The translations under genes and the position numbers were made by a program. The notes beneath the pieces were generated by a model. That model made no database searches. It saw only the letters and a list, made by a program, of their open reading frames with translations, and was not told the DNA's origin. Positions 49,680 to 61,790 of a DNA stretch of 64,000 nucleotides are shown here, piece after piece. Location: assembly GCA_015680685.1 (NCBI GenBank), contig MNCI01006657.1, forward strand, positions 195,866-259,865, given 5' to 3'. Position 1 is the stretch's first letter; each line of letters begins with the position of its first letter. The stretch comes from Gnetum montanum (Eukaryota; Streptophyta; Gnetopsida; Gnetales; Gnetaceae).

Positions 49680-50827
49680 TCCGACAACTAAGTTGAAAGG
49701 AGGAGATCCAAAAGATTAAGCATGGTTGTCCATCCAATGAGGCATTTGTTGTACTAGCTAGCTTATGCTAGTGGAAAGGTTTGACTTGTTGTATGCTGAC
49801 CAGTTGTTTTTTGTCTAGGCTCTTAGGTTTATAGATCATCATGGCCCCAGAAGGAAAAGTTTCGTAAATGACGTAAGGTCCTTCCCACAATGTTTGCAAC
49901 TTAGTTCATTGCGGTACATGTGTGGGGTTCTAATAGAGAACCTTATCTCTATTGAGGTACATGTGTGGGGTTGAAATTTGAATTTTTTGATTTTAAGGTC
50001 ATGGGGCTTTTTGTTATAAGCCTTGTGCAACTCATTAGATGAGAGGGCCACAAATCAGTTTTCTTCTAGCAAGTTGAGATTCTTCAATCTTTCTTTTTAT
50101 GCTAAACTTAAGTCAAAGTCAATGCCATAGGCTATTGAAAGTGTACAAAGCTTGGATTAAATAAGAAGTGTTAGTAATTTTCCATATACAAGCTCATAGG
50201 GAGAGTAGCCTATATGAAGCTTTCATGTTGAGTGGTAGGCCCAAAGGGCATCATTGAGTTTCATGTTCCAATCTTTCCTATATTTTCTAATAGTTCTTAT
50301 TAGAATCCTTGTGATTTTCCTATTGGTAACCTCAACTTGATCATTGGCTTGGGGTTGATAGGGTGTTGTGAGTTTATGTTCAACCTCCAAGTGTTGCATG
50401 AGATTTTGAAAAGTAGTGCCTATAAAGTGAGTTCCATTATTAGAAATTAATGCACATAGCACACAAAACCTGCTTACAACATTTTGTTGCACAAACCAAG
50501 CAGTATTAGAAGATGTATAGTCAGTAATGACTGTTGCTTCTACTGATTTTGTACAATAGTCAACAACAACTATGATGTGCACCTTTTCATTTGACATGGA
50601 TGTGATGGGATCTATGAAATCAATGCCCTAGATGTTCAAGGGTTCTAGTGGTTGAATCCATTGTTGAGGTTTCTCCATTTGAGCAATCATTCCACTATCT
50701 TGTTGGTAGTGTTCATAAGAGTGGATGTATTGGTGAGCATCCCTAAAAATTATTGGACAATAATACCCTACCATCAAGATTTTAATGGTCATGCATCTCC
50801 CAACATAGTGGCCTCTATAAGGACCTT
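49680..50827 (-). pseudogene. E5 integrase (broken, N-terminus cut by E6)
   Basis: A 124-codon open stretch (50597-50223) holds VVVDYCTKSV (first Asp kept), ALISNNGTHF (second Asp now Asn), PYQPQANDQVEVTNR (Glu kept) and [11 protein letters not shown]. The sequence on the window-right side still reads as the zinc-binding part until 50827. Confidence 0.78.
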
Positions 50828-51704
50828 TGATGAGTCATCATTTGATTGGCTCTAATATCATATATCCACTATTGGAGCCTCGATATCGAATACTTGATAT
50901 TGGAGCCCATGATGCATTATCAGATATTCGATATCGCAGGGTATATTCTAGCCTCTAAATTTAGCACTTAGGCTCACGATTTTCATAAGTTTTTGGTTAA
51001 GTTTTTCATATTCTTTTGCAAAGAGTAGTGAAGCTCTTGTAATTTGTTCTTTCTAGACTTAGAATATTTCCGAGTGCCCACAGCAAGAGTCTGAGTGTGT
51101 ACAAATCTTTGTTCGAACACTGATGTACCTAAGCATAGCAATGTGATGGGAATAAAAGAAAATCCTTTTGATCATCCTTGCAGCATTGAGAATAGATTAA
51201 TGTTTCCTTGATGCATTTAATATTCATGCACTTCACTTTAATGCACTTCAATTATGTAATTAATTTCTAGTTATTAATGAACATAAGCACAATCACCTCG
51301 AGCATACGTGTAGCACTTGGTAACCTAGAAATGCTTAATGTTTGGTAATCTAATACGGCTATATGTGTTTAAGATGTGTTCAGGAAAGTGGGATGGGTAC
51401 TTGTGTTCAACTAGCTAGGTAGTAAATGAATTAAATCTTAACTTACTTTACATTTCATTGTTGTTGTAGGTGATTAAACTTATATAATACAAAATGATAA
51501 AAACTAGATGCCTCAATTGCACTTAATCATATACTTGTACTTCATAAGTGGAACTGAGAAGATAATGAATGTTCTCAATGCCCATTTCACTTCCTAGAGG
51601 AACTAGTGCACTGGAGAACTATAGGTTCATGGAATTCGACTAGATCACTCATGAACATCTTAATGATTCATATGGCTGAGTGTAGGGTACCTTGCCACTT
51701 ATCA
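50828..51704 (+). repeat. E6 5' LTR
   Basis: 877 bp, TGATGAGTCATC to CTTATCA. Motifs CGATATCGAATACTTGATAT and CAGATATTCGATATCGCAGG (50880-50940) precede a decayed TATA (CCTCTAAATTTAG, 50952-50964). A PBS remnant TAATGCCATTTATAGGGA follows at 51706. Confidence 0.8.
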
Positions 51705-51859
51705 TTAATGCCATTTATAGGGAACTTTTGGTTGTTTCATGCACTATTTAGGATTTAGTAAAAATTATTCAAATCATTGGAACAAACCTTAGAGTCATAT
51801 CACATCTTAAGATTAGTACAAAAATTTTAAGAAGCACACTGCATTTTATTTTTTTAACA

Positions 51860-54200
51860 TAAAGTGTCTTCTTCTCATTGAAGCAATTCTCTATCTAAGT
51901 TTGACAAAGTACATCCGCTGGTGCCTCAACAATACCGAGTGGTATATGCTCATCCTAATAAGTACGTATTAAATTTCACCTTCATCCTACACCAAGATGA
52001 ATAGCTACAGTGGCATGACATGGAGGGCAATATTGTGTTGCCACTTGATCGATCCATTCCTACAATGCTCTGACAAATGCTTATATGATGGGGTCTCTAA
52101 GAACTTCATGATGATTACGTAGTGCAAGATAGTGATGCTAGGGATTATCATCCCACTAAGGATCACTAGTTAGAACAACATTATAAATCTATAAAGGGAA
52201 AAGGATTTAATGATCCCCCACTCCTATTATACCAAAAAGATGATGGAGAACCCTTCTCTAGGGGTTTTCCATTTAGTGAAATTCCTCTCTTTGACTTTGG
52301 TGAAAGAGATCAAAACTAGAACTTGTAGTCCACGATTCACAATCTTGGTTCTGGTAAGAATGGGTCCAATGACAAAGAAGGATTCAAAGAGGCAAGTCAA
52401 GGCATGGATGCAAACAATAAACAATATCATGATTATGTTTGTGATCACTAAAGAGGTGGTAGTAGGCACCGTGATGATGCTAGTCCTCCTTCCTCTTTCT
52501 CTTCGTCATCATCCTCTTCTTCATTTGGTTCTGACCATAACCACAAGGGGCATGATTGTGATGAAGGTGACCAATGGGACTAAAATGATCAAAGGGACCA
52601 TCAGGCAAGGTAAGACCAAGGGCATGGACATTTAAAAGAGGCACATAGCCATGAACGAAGGGGTAGTAGAGGGCACCATAGGCACCAAAATCAAGGCATC
52701 AATGAGCCTTTGCTGCTATCCAAAGTATGCTAAACATTACAGAGGTAGTACAAATTTCAACAAGGCATGTAACTGATAGTCAGATTAAAAAACTAGATAT
52801 GAACAATATTCCTAAGTTCGAAGGGGGATATAACTCAGATCTGTAGAACCATCTCCAAGCTTTTCAAGATGCATATGCCTTGCAGAACATAGAGAATGAA
52901 TGGAAAAAACTTAAGTTGTTCCCATGGACACTCCTTAAAGAAGAAAAAAACTGTATCAATCCTTAGAATTGGAATCTATTAGACAATAGAGTACAATGCT
53001 TTAATTGTTCAATGATAAATATTAAACATACTCTATAGTGTCAAACTTGAAAAGGCAGATCCAAGGATGGAAACAAGGAACACATGAACCCTTGGATACC
53101 ACCATTGGCTAATACTATTTTTGAATGCAAAAATGTCTTAACCATGATTATTCTCAACTAGATCAACTTCACCACATTGTAGATGGGCTTTGATTTGAAA
53201 TGAGGAAAACCCTTGGCATCTATGCCCAAGGACAAATATCAAAGTTAAGTGTCCTTTAGATCCAAAAATTGATTGAGCAGGTAGCTAAAGAGGAAGGTGA
53301 ATTGAGAAAATAAGAAAGTGCAAAAGAGCATAATCGCAATCCTTCCATTCACAAGAGGGAGGTTCAATTTTTTGATAGTGAGTAAGAACCAACACTTGAT
53401 AAGGTGATAAATACAAAAGCCTTGCCGCTTCAAAAATTTCAATTCAAAATTATGGCCAAGGTTGATTAGTTATGGAATTCCATGGATAGTAGATTTCAAG
53501 CTATCCTAAAAATTACTGAAATTTCCAAAGAATGAGGTAGTGATCATGAGCACAGGAGGCACAAGGAAGTTGAACATGCCTATCAAAAAGGTAAAGGCAA
53601 GATTGCTACAATAGAAAAAGTTGCAAAAAGTGAATCAAATGATGATGGTGGATGTGAAATCTGCCAGTATGAACATCATAAAGGATGATACCCCATAGTG
53701 TCACACTTATAGAAGTCTGGGGATGTATGTTTTGAATCCACGACTAATACAAAGGTAAATATCTAGAAGATTACCTTATCCTCAAGGTAACTCTAGACAG
53801 TTCCATGAACAATAACAATATTATCCAAGTGGAACTCAGCCATAATCATATGAGCAATATTAATAGTGGCAGCAACCACAGTCATGGACGCTAGTACCAC
53901 CAAAACAATAATACTCTTACAAACAACTTGATCCATATGGGTACTATGTTCAGCAACCCTTGTAGTCACGTTTCTACTTTCCAATCTCACTACCATCCTT
54001 CTAATTATTATTGAACTCATTCTACACATACAAGAAGGGATACCACCTTTTACCCTTATCCTCCTCCTATTCCTACACATCTCCATCCTCTAGTTGCATA
54101 GCTACCACCTACTCCACCTATTTCTCAACTAGAATAATGCAATGCTACCAGGCTGTTAATCTATGACTAGTTCATCAACCGAGTGGTTCAAATACTCAAT
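51860..54200 (+). pseudogene. E6 gag (broken)
   Basis: Same plan as E4: Ser/His/Asp-rich N-terminal half (about 52400-52600), FEGGYNSD near 52820, a core, knuckle-like CEICQYEHHKG (about 53658-53690), Pro/Thr-rich tail (54040-54130). Many stops. Confidence 0.65.
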
Positions 54201-54329
54201 CAAAGAAAAGACCTTTCTTCCAACCATGCAGTCCACCTAAGCCCTCAATACACTTATAGTTGAGAATCCTATTTCTCCATCTTCCTCTATATCAAATTCC
54301 TTCAAGTCTCCTTCAACCCAAACATCACC

Positions 54330-56600
54330 CAGGATTCACAGTGTGATGCTTTCTCATGCTATATCTAATTAGATCCATGTTGGAAACCTTCCCAAAAAAT
54401 TAACTAATCCTAGAAGTCCTTCCATTTATTTGCAGATTGTTGGAAATGAACCATGCAAAGCTCTTCTTAATTCTAGTTTTGGTGTCAACCTGATCTCTCA
54501 TGAGATGTATACTACATAGAACCTACCTCCTCTCAAGAAGAGCAATATTAGATTAGAATTTGCAGACTAGTCCATTACTATTCCATTGGGACTAGTAAAA
54601 GTCATTATGACCACTATTTATGGATGATCCTACCCTACTAATTTCCTAGTGATCAAAGAGGAGAACTATAAAGGGGACTTCCCAATCATCATGGGAAAGG
54701 CATGTCTAAGCACCATTGTTGCAAGAATGAGCATCAAAGATCTATCCTTGAAAATATTAAAGAAAATGCATTTAGGAATATTGAGAAGAAGCAAGTACCA
54801 TGTATTGTGTATAGCAATACAGGGTGCAATTTTGTGCAAAAACTCTAGGTAGTGAGATGAGCATCCATCTTTGCATGCAAGCAGTGTGCACCAGAAGCAA
54901 AAATTCAAAGGCGTTTGTACGCATTAGCCACAAAATAGGAGGGAAACTAGTCACTAACCGCTAATTTTAAAAGTAGCACAATTTGCATAAAATTGACAAA
55001 GAGCTTGACATGTGCATATGTCATAAGCATGGATGAACTAGAGCAAGTTCATCACCAACTCTCTGATGATGCAAATGATGATACCTACTAGGAAGAGTTG
55101 GAAATTCCTAAAAATTTCAAGCAAGAGCCCCTTAAACTAAAACCACTACCGACTAGCATGGAATATGTGTTTTTAAAAAATGGGAAGCTACTCATAATCA
55201 ATGCAAAGAATGCTCCAAAGTAGAAAAATATGTTGTTGAATGTAGTTGAAAAATGGTTAGGAGCTTTTGCTAGTCATATCTTAAACTCATAGGGATTGAT
55301 CCTAGGATATGCCAGCATCAGATCTACACTGATCAAGCCATGAATCTAAAGAGATAGCCACAGAGGTAATTAAACCTCAAACTGAAGTAGATCATCAAAG
55401 AGGAAATCAAACAACTCATCAAGGTAGTGTTCATTTATCCCATTGTAAATAGTGAGTAGGCTAGTCCACTAGTGATTATGCCCAAGAAAGACGGTAAGTG
55501 GCAAGACTACATCGATTTTTGATTACTAAATATGGTAACATTTAAGGACCATTTTCCATTTCCATTTCTTGATCAAGTATTAGACAATATCTAGGCATTG
55601 TTACTACAATTTTCTATATTGTTATAGTAGCTATAACCAAATTCAAATTACACTAGAGGACCAGGCCAAAACAACATTCATGAGTCCTTGAGGAACTTTT
55701 GCATATCACAAGATGTCATTTGGTCTATGCAATGCTCTTGCTACATTTCAATTCCTGGTTCTAAGCATTTTTTAATAGTAGATCGGTAGTGATGTGAAAG
55801 TTTTCATGGATGACTTCTCCACTTATGGAGCTACATTTGAGCAAGCCCTAGATCACCTTGAGCAAGTGCTAAAAAGATGTGTTAAAACAAACCTCAGGCT
55901 CAACTGGCAAAAGAGTCACTTGATGATCCAGAAAGGCATTGTATTAGGGCACAAAATATCACAAGTAGGAATTGAGGTTAACCTCAAAAAAATAAGGTTC
56001 ATCCAAGGAATAACCTACCAAATGGAAACTATTAAAGATGTTTGATCATTCCTTAGACATACTTGCTATTACTGGTGATTCATAAAGAATTTCTCTAAGA
56101 TTGGAAAAATGTTTGTAGAGCTAACAAAGAAAGATGCTCCACTTGTCTAGACTGTGGAATGCAAACAAGCATTCCAACTGCTAAAAAAAAACATGTAGAA
56201 ACTCCAATCATACAAGCACCTAACTAGTCTAGACTATTTCATGTTATGATAGATGCATCAAATTATGCCTTGAAAGCTATGCTAATGTAGATGGATGACA
56301 AGAAATATCCATATTACATCCACTATGCTAGCTAAAGCATTGTGGGTGCATAACTAAACTACACCACCACTAAAAATAATTTATGGCAATGGTGTTTGCT
56401 CTAGAAAAGTTTAGGCATTATGTACTTGGATACAAAGTGTTTGTGCACACAAACCATAGTGTCACCCACTTCCTGATGAACAAGCCAATGGTGATTCCTT
56501 GTGTCATATAGTGGCTAGTGATCTTACAGGAATTTGATCTTACAATGGTAGATCAAAAAGACACTGAAAATGTGGTCATTGATCACTTATCTCAATTATG
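54330..56600 (+). pseudogene. E6 protease, reverse transcriptase, RNase H (broken)
   Basis: Protease region around 54470-54860 with FGVNLISHEMYTT and FPIIMGKA; the Asp-containing turn is degraded. RT: KDHFPFPFLDQVLD (about 55548-55590), then an 83-codon open stretch 55794-56045 with FMDDFSTYG (Asp codons 55809 and 55812, both kept) and GHKISQVGIEV. RNase H near 56380-56600 ends ENVVIDHLSQL. Confidence 0.78.
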
Positions 56601-56639
56601 ATGAAACAACTAAGAGTAAGATAGCCCACTATCTAATAT

Positions 56640-57960
56640 GTTTCCTAACGAACTCCTCTTTGTTGGGACTATAACTAAATAATTTCCTAATGAGTTTAAA
56701 TGGTATGATGACATTCTCACCTATCTTCTTACTCAAGAGATGCCACAAGGATCGGACCACCGAAAGAAATAGCATTTTCTTCAATAGGTAAAATGCTTCA
56801 TGGAGATCAACGGACACATCTATTAGATGTGCACCGATTTCCTGGTTCGTTGGTTTGTCCTTGATGCTAATCAATTGCACATTTTTTAAGACACTTATGA
56901 AGGTCCTTGCAAAGGCCACTATGCTAGGAGATGCACAGTCATTAAGATCTTGATGGTAGGGTACTATTGGCCAATAATTTTCAAGGATGCTCATCATTAT
57001 GTCCATTTTTTTGAATGATGCCAATGAGATGGTGGACTAACTACTCGAATGGAAGGACCTCAATAATGGACTCAACCATTGGAACCCTTCGACATCTAGG
57101 GCATTAACTTCATGGGTTCCATCATTCCCATGTCAAATGGAAAGGTGTATATCGTAGTCATTGTTGACTATTGTACAAAATGGGTAAAAGCAGTAGCCAT
57201 CACCGACTATACATCTTCTACTACTACTCGATTTATACAACAAAATGTTATAAATAGGTTTGGTGTGCCATGTGCATTAATTTCTGATAATGGAACTCAC
57301 TTTACAAGCACTACCTTTTGGAATCTCATGCAACACCTAGGGGTTGAACATAAACTCACGACACCTTACCATCCCCAAGCCAATGGTCAAGCCATGTTTA
57401 TCAATAGTGAAATCATGAGGATTCTAATAAGAACTATTAGCAAATATAGGAAAGACTAGAGCATGAAACTCAATGATGCCCTTTGGGCCTACTACTCAAC
57501 ATGGAAACTTCCTATAGGCTACTCTCCCTATGAGCTTGTGTAGAAAAAATTACCAAACCTTCCTGTTCAATCTAAGCTCCATACACTTTCCATAGCTCAT
57601 GACCTTGACCTTGACTTGAGTTTAGCACAAAAGGAAAGTTAATGAATCTCAACTTGCTAGACAAAAACCAATTGGCAGCCCTATCATCTAATAAGTTGCA
57701 TAAGGCCTACAACAAAAGCGCTATGACCATATAATTAGAAAAGTCAAACTTCAACCAAGAGATAAGGTTCTCTACTAGAATCCCACACATGTACCTCAAC
57801 GAACTAAGTTGTAGACACTATGGGAAGGACCTTATATAATTTATAAGAAATTCTCTTTTGGGGCCATGATGATCCACAAACCTAAGAGCCTAGATAAGAA
57901 ACAATTGGTCAACATACAAGAAGTCAAATCTTTCCATGAGCATAAGCCAGCAAATATAGC
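56640..57960 (+). pseudogene. E6 integrase (nearly open core, catalytic Glu lost)
   Basis: A 115-codon open stretch (57112-57459) contains VIVDYCTKWV, ALISDNGTHF and PYHPQANGQ. The next residues are AMFINSEI where relatives have (A/V)EV(T/S)NREI, so the catalytic Glu is Met. The zinc-binding part (about 56880-57030) is decayed. Confidence 0.8.
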
Positions 57961-59637
57961 AAACGCCTCATCGGATGAACAACCACACTCAATATTTTGG
58001 ATCCCTTTCTTTTAACTTAGTTTTGGGAGAGATGGCCATCCATGTTAACTATATCTGTGACTCCTTAGTTTTTCATTACTTTTATTTTACAAAATTTTTT
58101 TTGCAACTTTTTATTTTACACATTCTTTATTTTAGACCTTCTTATTTTTATGTTATTAATCCTTTCTAATTTTTATTTTACAACATCATTAGTACATTTT
58201 TTATTTCTTGAATCTTCTATACTTTCTTTTTTTATTTTCTTTTATTCTAGTGTAACTTTCTACCTTTTTGTTAATAAGTGCTAGGCATAGTGATGATTCG
58301 TTGCTTGACGGTGGTATGCACTATGTTATTATTTGATTATTGCTATCTAGATTCTAGCTTTGAATTTTGTTATTGATAATGAAGACATGGTTTCTTTTTC
58401 ATGCAACAAGTAATGAGTCCACATCATCCACCCATCCATAAAATCTATGGTTTTTCTTGTTTTGGAAATGNTAAAATCTATGGTTTTTCTTATTTTGGAA
58501 ATGTTCAATTCCTTTTTTATTAACAAAGCTATAATAATTTGTGACTTTGGTAGTTTCTAGAATTGAAAAGGATTCAAAGGTTTGAATAGGATGTGACTTC
58601 AAAGGGATTCGGTATTCTTTGTACTTTTCTACTTACTTGGATGCATGAGTGTTTTCATGAATTTCTTACTATTTCATGTCGACCAGTAATGGAAATTGAA
58701 TAATTCTTTGCATAGTGTGGTTCTCATCAAAAAAAACTAATGGGAATTCAAAGCAAACCCCTTAGACAAAATAAACGAGCTACAACCACTAATTATGGGA
58801 CTAGAAAGACATGTTAATCATGCCTGAAGGTCCCCTCTAACTAAGGCCCTTCCTCACTTCCTACTTCTCTTTTCCTCTCTAATAAAGAATGGTGGTTGTT
58901 CCATGGGAGCACTCTTGTATCTCAGGGGGATGGACTGCTCTTAGAATAATGATGCAAAGTCACTGAATGTGGTTAGTTTTGGTCTAGAATAAGGATGGAT
59001 CTTATCAAGTCATTTAACTATAAAATTCACAAGGGACTTCTTGTAACTTTAATCAAGAAATCCATTTCATTCTCTCTCATTCATTTATGCTTTCCATGTT
59101 TCACCTCACTTCTGGTTTCATCTTTTTATTTGATGTCTCGGTTTGATATGTCAAAATTCTTAAGTAGTTTCTTCCAAGTTTTTGTACTTAGCCCTCCATA
59201 ACCATTAATCATTCATGGGGCCAATGAACTCCTCGGTTTGAAGTTATGCAAGGGTAATAAGAGGATTGTGCCTACTTTGGGGAGGACCCACTTGCATATC
59301 GTTTGGTTAGATTAGTTAAGTTCTTTATCCTTAAACACTCTTATAATCAAATCCTTTTGTTTACCTCATCAGTGACATCCAATTGTGTGCATCTTCACAA
59401 CGTTTTTCAGTGAAACCTTTTATTATTACTGTTGTGAATTCTTACACCCTCTTCAAGCATTTCATCCTATTTGAACTTTTTCCAATTTAATGGACTACTT
59501 ATCTATTTTACCGTATTTTTCAGTCTTTGTGCTAACACTCCTAAAGGAATCAATCTATCACAATCACAGCCTAGCCGAGTGTAACCACTAGCAAGACAAA
59601 CTACTTAACAGCTATGTGTTACACATTACATACTAAT
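57961..59637 (+). other. E6 post-integrase spacer
   Basis: Starts near TTAGTTTTGGGAGAGATGGC. T-rich run (58060-58260), a single N at 58471 flanked by a ~31-bp duplication, GGGACTAGAAAGACATG (58797-58813), shared block (59275-59303). Ends in TACATACTAATTTA just before the expected acceptor. Confidence 0.6.
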
Positions 59638-60081
59638 TTACCAACTCTCCAATGATGAACTTGTTGACATCAATTGAAGAGAGTTGAAAATCCTTGAAAG
59701 TTTTAAACAGGAGCCCCTAGAGTTGAAAAATCTACTTGCTGGCATGGAATATGCTTTTCTAAATAATGAAAAGTTAGTAATAATTAATGTCAATCTTACT
59801 CCTAAATAAAAAGATAAGCCATGGAAGGTGGTCAATAAATGGCCAACAACCTTTGCTTGGTCATATCTTGAACTCACTAGGATTGATCCCAGGACACGCT
59901 AGCATCTCATCTATACAAATACATCCATAAAGTCAAAGAGGTAGCTACAGCGATGGTTGAACCCCAAACTCAAACAAATTATTAAGTAGGAGATTTAAAA
60001 ACTCCTCAAGGTAGGCTTCATCTATCCCATTCTAGATAGCGAGTGGGTTAGTCCACTTGTGATTGTTCCAAAGAAAGTATT
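59638..60081 (+). mobile_element. Orphan protease-RT linker fragment of an Athila-type pol
   Basis: Reads like E4 40008-40445 (ELEISESFKQEPLELK, then AFLN, then the region before the RT palm) and ends at the VPKK motif. It has no flanking element of its own and abuts E6's spacer, so it marks a rearrangement or a misassembly. Confidence 0.7.
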
Positions 60082-61790
60082 GGCAACTATTTGAGACTGT
60101 ACCACTAATGTGGGGAGCCTTTCAATATCATGACCTTAGAAAGTCATGGGTTTGAAGGTGTTCTTCAAATACTAGTCTCTAGCAATGTCAAGGCCCATAT
60201 ACCTTCAAATAAACTCAGTAGTTATGAAATGTACTAAATGTGAGTATGTGTTTTATTGTTGTAAATGTTGAAATGGTTGGGTTGTGTATAAAACTATAAT
60301 CGGCTATCATAAAAAAGATTCAACTACCTTTGTCAAATACTATGGGTTGTTGAAGGTTCCTATCATGTTCAATCACTTAGTCTATATGGTTCCTATAGTA
60401 CAATACTTTTAACAAATAAAATTTTGCAAAAACTTTAGAGCACAATTCTACCAACCTACTTCTAATTTCCCCCTAGAGAGAAAGCTCTACAAGAAAACTA
60501 GAAATAGAGCAAGATTCAATGGACTTAGAAAGAGAAAGAAAAGAAAGCAAAATTGCATGAAATATCAAATATTTAAGCAAGATAAATTGACATGAGAAAA
60601 CACTTTGTAATAACACTATTCCTAATTCAATAATTGTGAATTGTTCAAACTTTTTGAGCTCAACAAGCAATTTTGTAAAGAACAATCTTATTACACTATC
60701 AAAAATGATAAATGATAAAGTACAAGCTTCTATTTTGGCTAGTTAATAGTCATCAAGAATTTCATTCAATAGAGCCTTCAAACAAATTGACAATTTCAAA
60801 ATTAAAATACCAATGTAATACACTTTAAAATAATGAAGCTATTTCAGTCATCTTAAAATACCAAAGATTTTTCTAGATCCTCTATGCTCAACATAGGCAA
60901 TTTCATTAACAAAATATTATTAAATTACTCTAGAGGCTTTTCAACAACATAAGCTCTTTTATGGAAAACCTTAATAGAAGTCTAATGTTGCATAGAAATA
61001 GAGCTATAAAAGCAACCTAGCAAAAATCCCAAAATTAAATGTTAAGCATGATACTATCTAAACCATTAGCTAAGTAACTTAAAAAAGTGGAAAGAAATGA
61101 ACTCATAGTATTAAAACAAAGAAACTGAATTGATGTCTTTAACAAGCCATGCTTTTACAATCTTCAATCTTCTTCTAAGTTGCTTCATCCAATTCCCCTT
61201 ATTCTTTTGTTCACTCTACCTTTGAAGCCTTTTTATAGTGGCTTTGGGTAGTTACAGTAATCATGAAAAGTTAAGAGTATTACAAATATCTAAGGGATTA
61301 ATTTATAACAACCCTAGAAGTTATAACTTTCATAGGAAGTTATTAAAAATTTAAGCTATGGTTGGCAAGTTTTTGCTTGGTAACAAATATCATAAGTTAT
61401 AAAAATTAGAGAAAAACATGCCATAGTTGGCATATGTCTCATGACAAATATCAAGGAGAAATAGTTATGTATGGAAAATTTCAATTTACCAAAAATTAAA
61501 TTTACTATATATGTATAAATCCTTTTTTTCTTAAACATTAAGCCATATCCTCCTTTTTATATTTAAAAGTTTGGCAAATGTAATTTAATTGTTGAAAATA
61601 TTTGTAATGAAGGTCGCGTATCTTTGATGTCATACGTTGTTATACATCATGTTTGATGTATCATTGTTTTGTAAGGTTCATATGTCTCATGTTTGTTCAT
61701 CAAGGTATTTATAGAGTTAGATGCAGGAGAGAAACATGGTTTGGATGCCACATGTCTTGGGTCCCATAGAGTGCAAATGTGACTATGCCA
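60082..61790. other. Non-coding DNA; possible minus-strand promoter near 61235
   Basis: No convincing ORF. At 61230-61246 the minus strand reads CTATAAAAAGGC, a good TATA-like box, after an A-rich tract and before a (C/T)-rich stretch, as in plant LTRs or genes, but I find no coding sequence to its left. 61610-61670 has repeated GATGT/ACATC words. Confidence 0.35.

Larger units (their letters stand above)
46965..50827 (-). mobile_element. E5: 3' half of an ORF2-lacking element
   Basis: 3' LTR 46965-47770, PPT TTTAGTCATGGGGGTA, stub instead of ORF2, spacer, and integrase up to 50827, where E6 interrupts. RT, gag and 5' LTR are not in the window. Confidence 0.75.
50828..59637 (+). mobile_element. 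E6: gag-pol element inserted in E5 integrase, 3' end missing
   Basis: 5' LTR 50828-51704, decayed PBS, gag, protease, RT, RNase H, integrase and spacer. The copy stops at 59637, a few bases before where TGTGATTGCAG is expected, and is joined to an RT fragment. No 3' LTR follows. The left flanking 5-mer is ACCTT; its partner is not in the window. Confidence 0.8.

Noticed and set aside
61610-61722. Another LTR promoter with GATGT/ACATC words and TATTTATAG
   Set aside because: Order of motif and TATA does not fit either orientation well and no LTR ends are seen.
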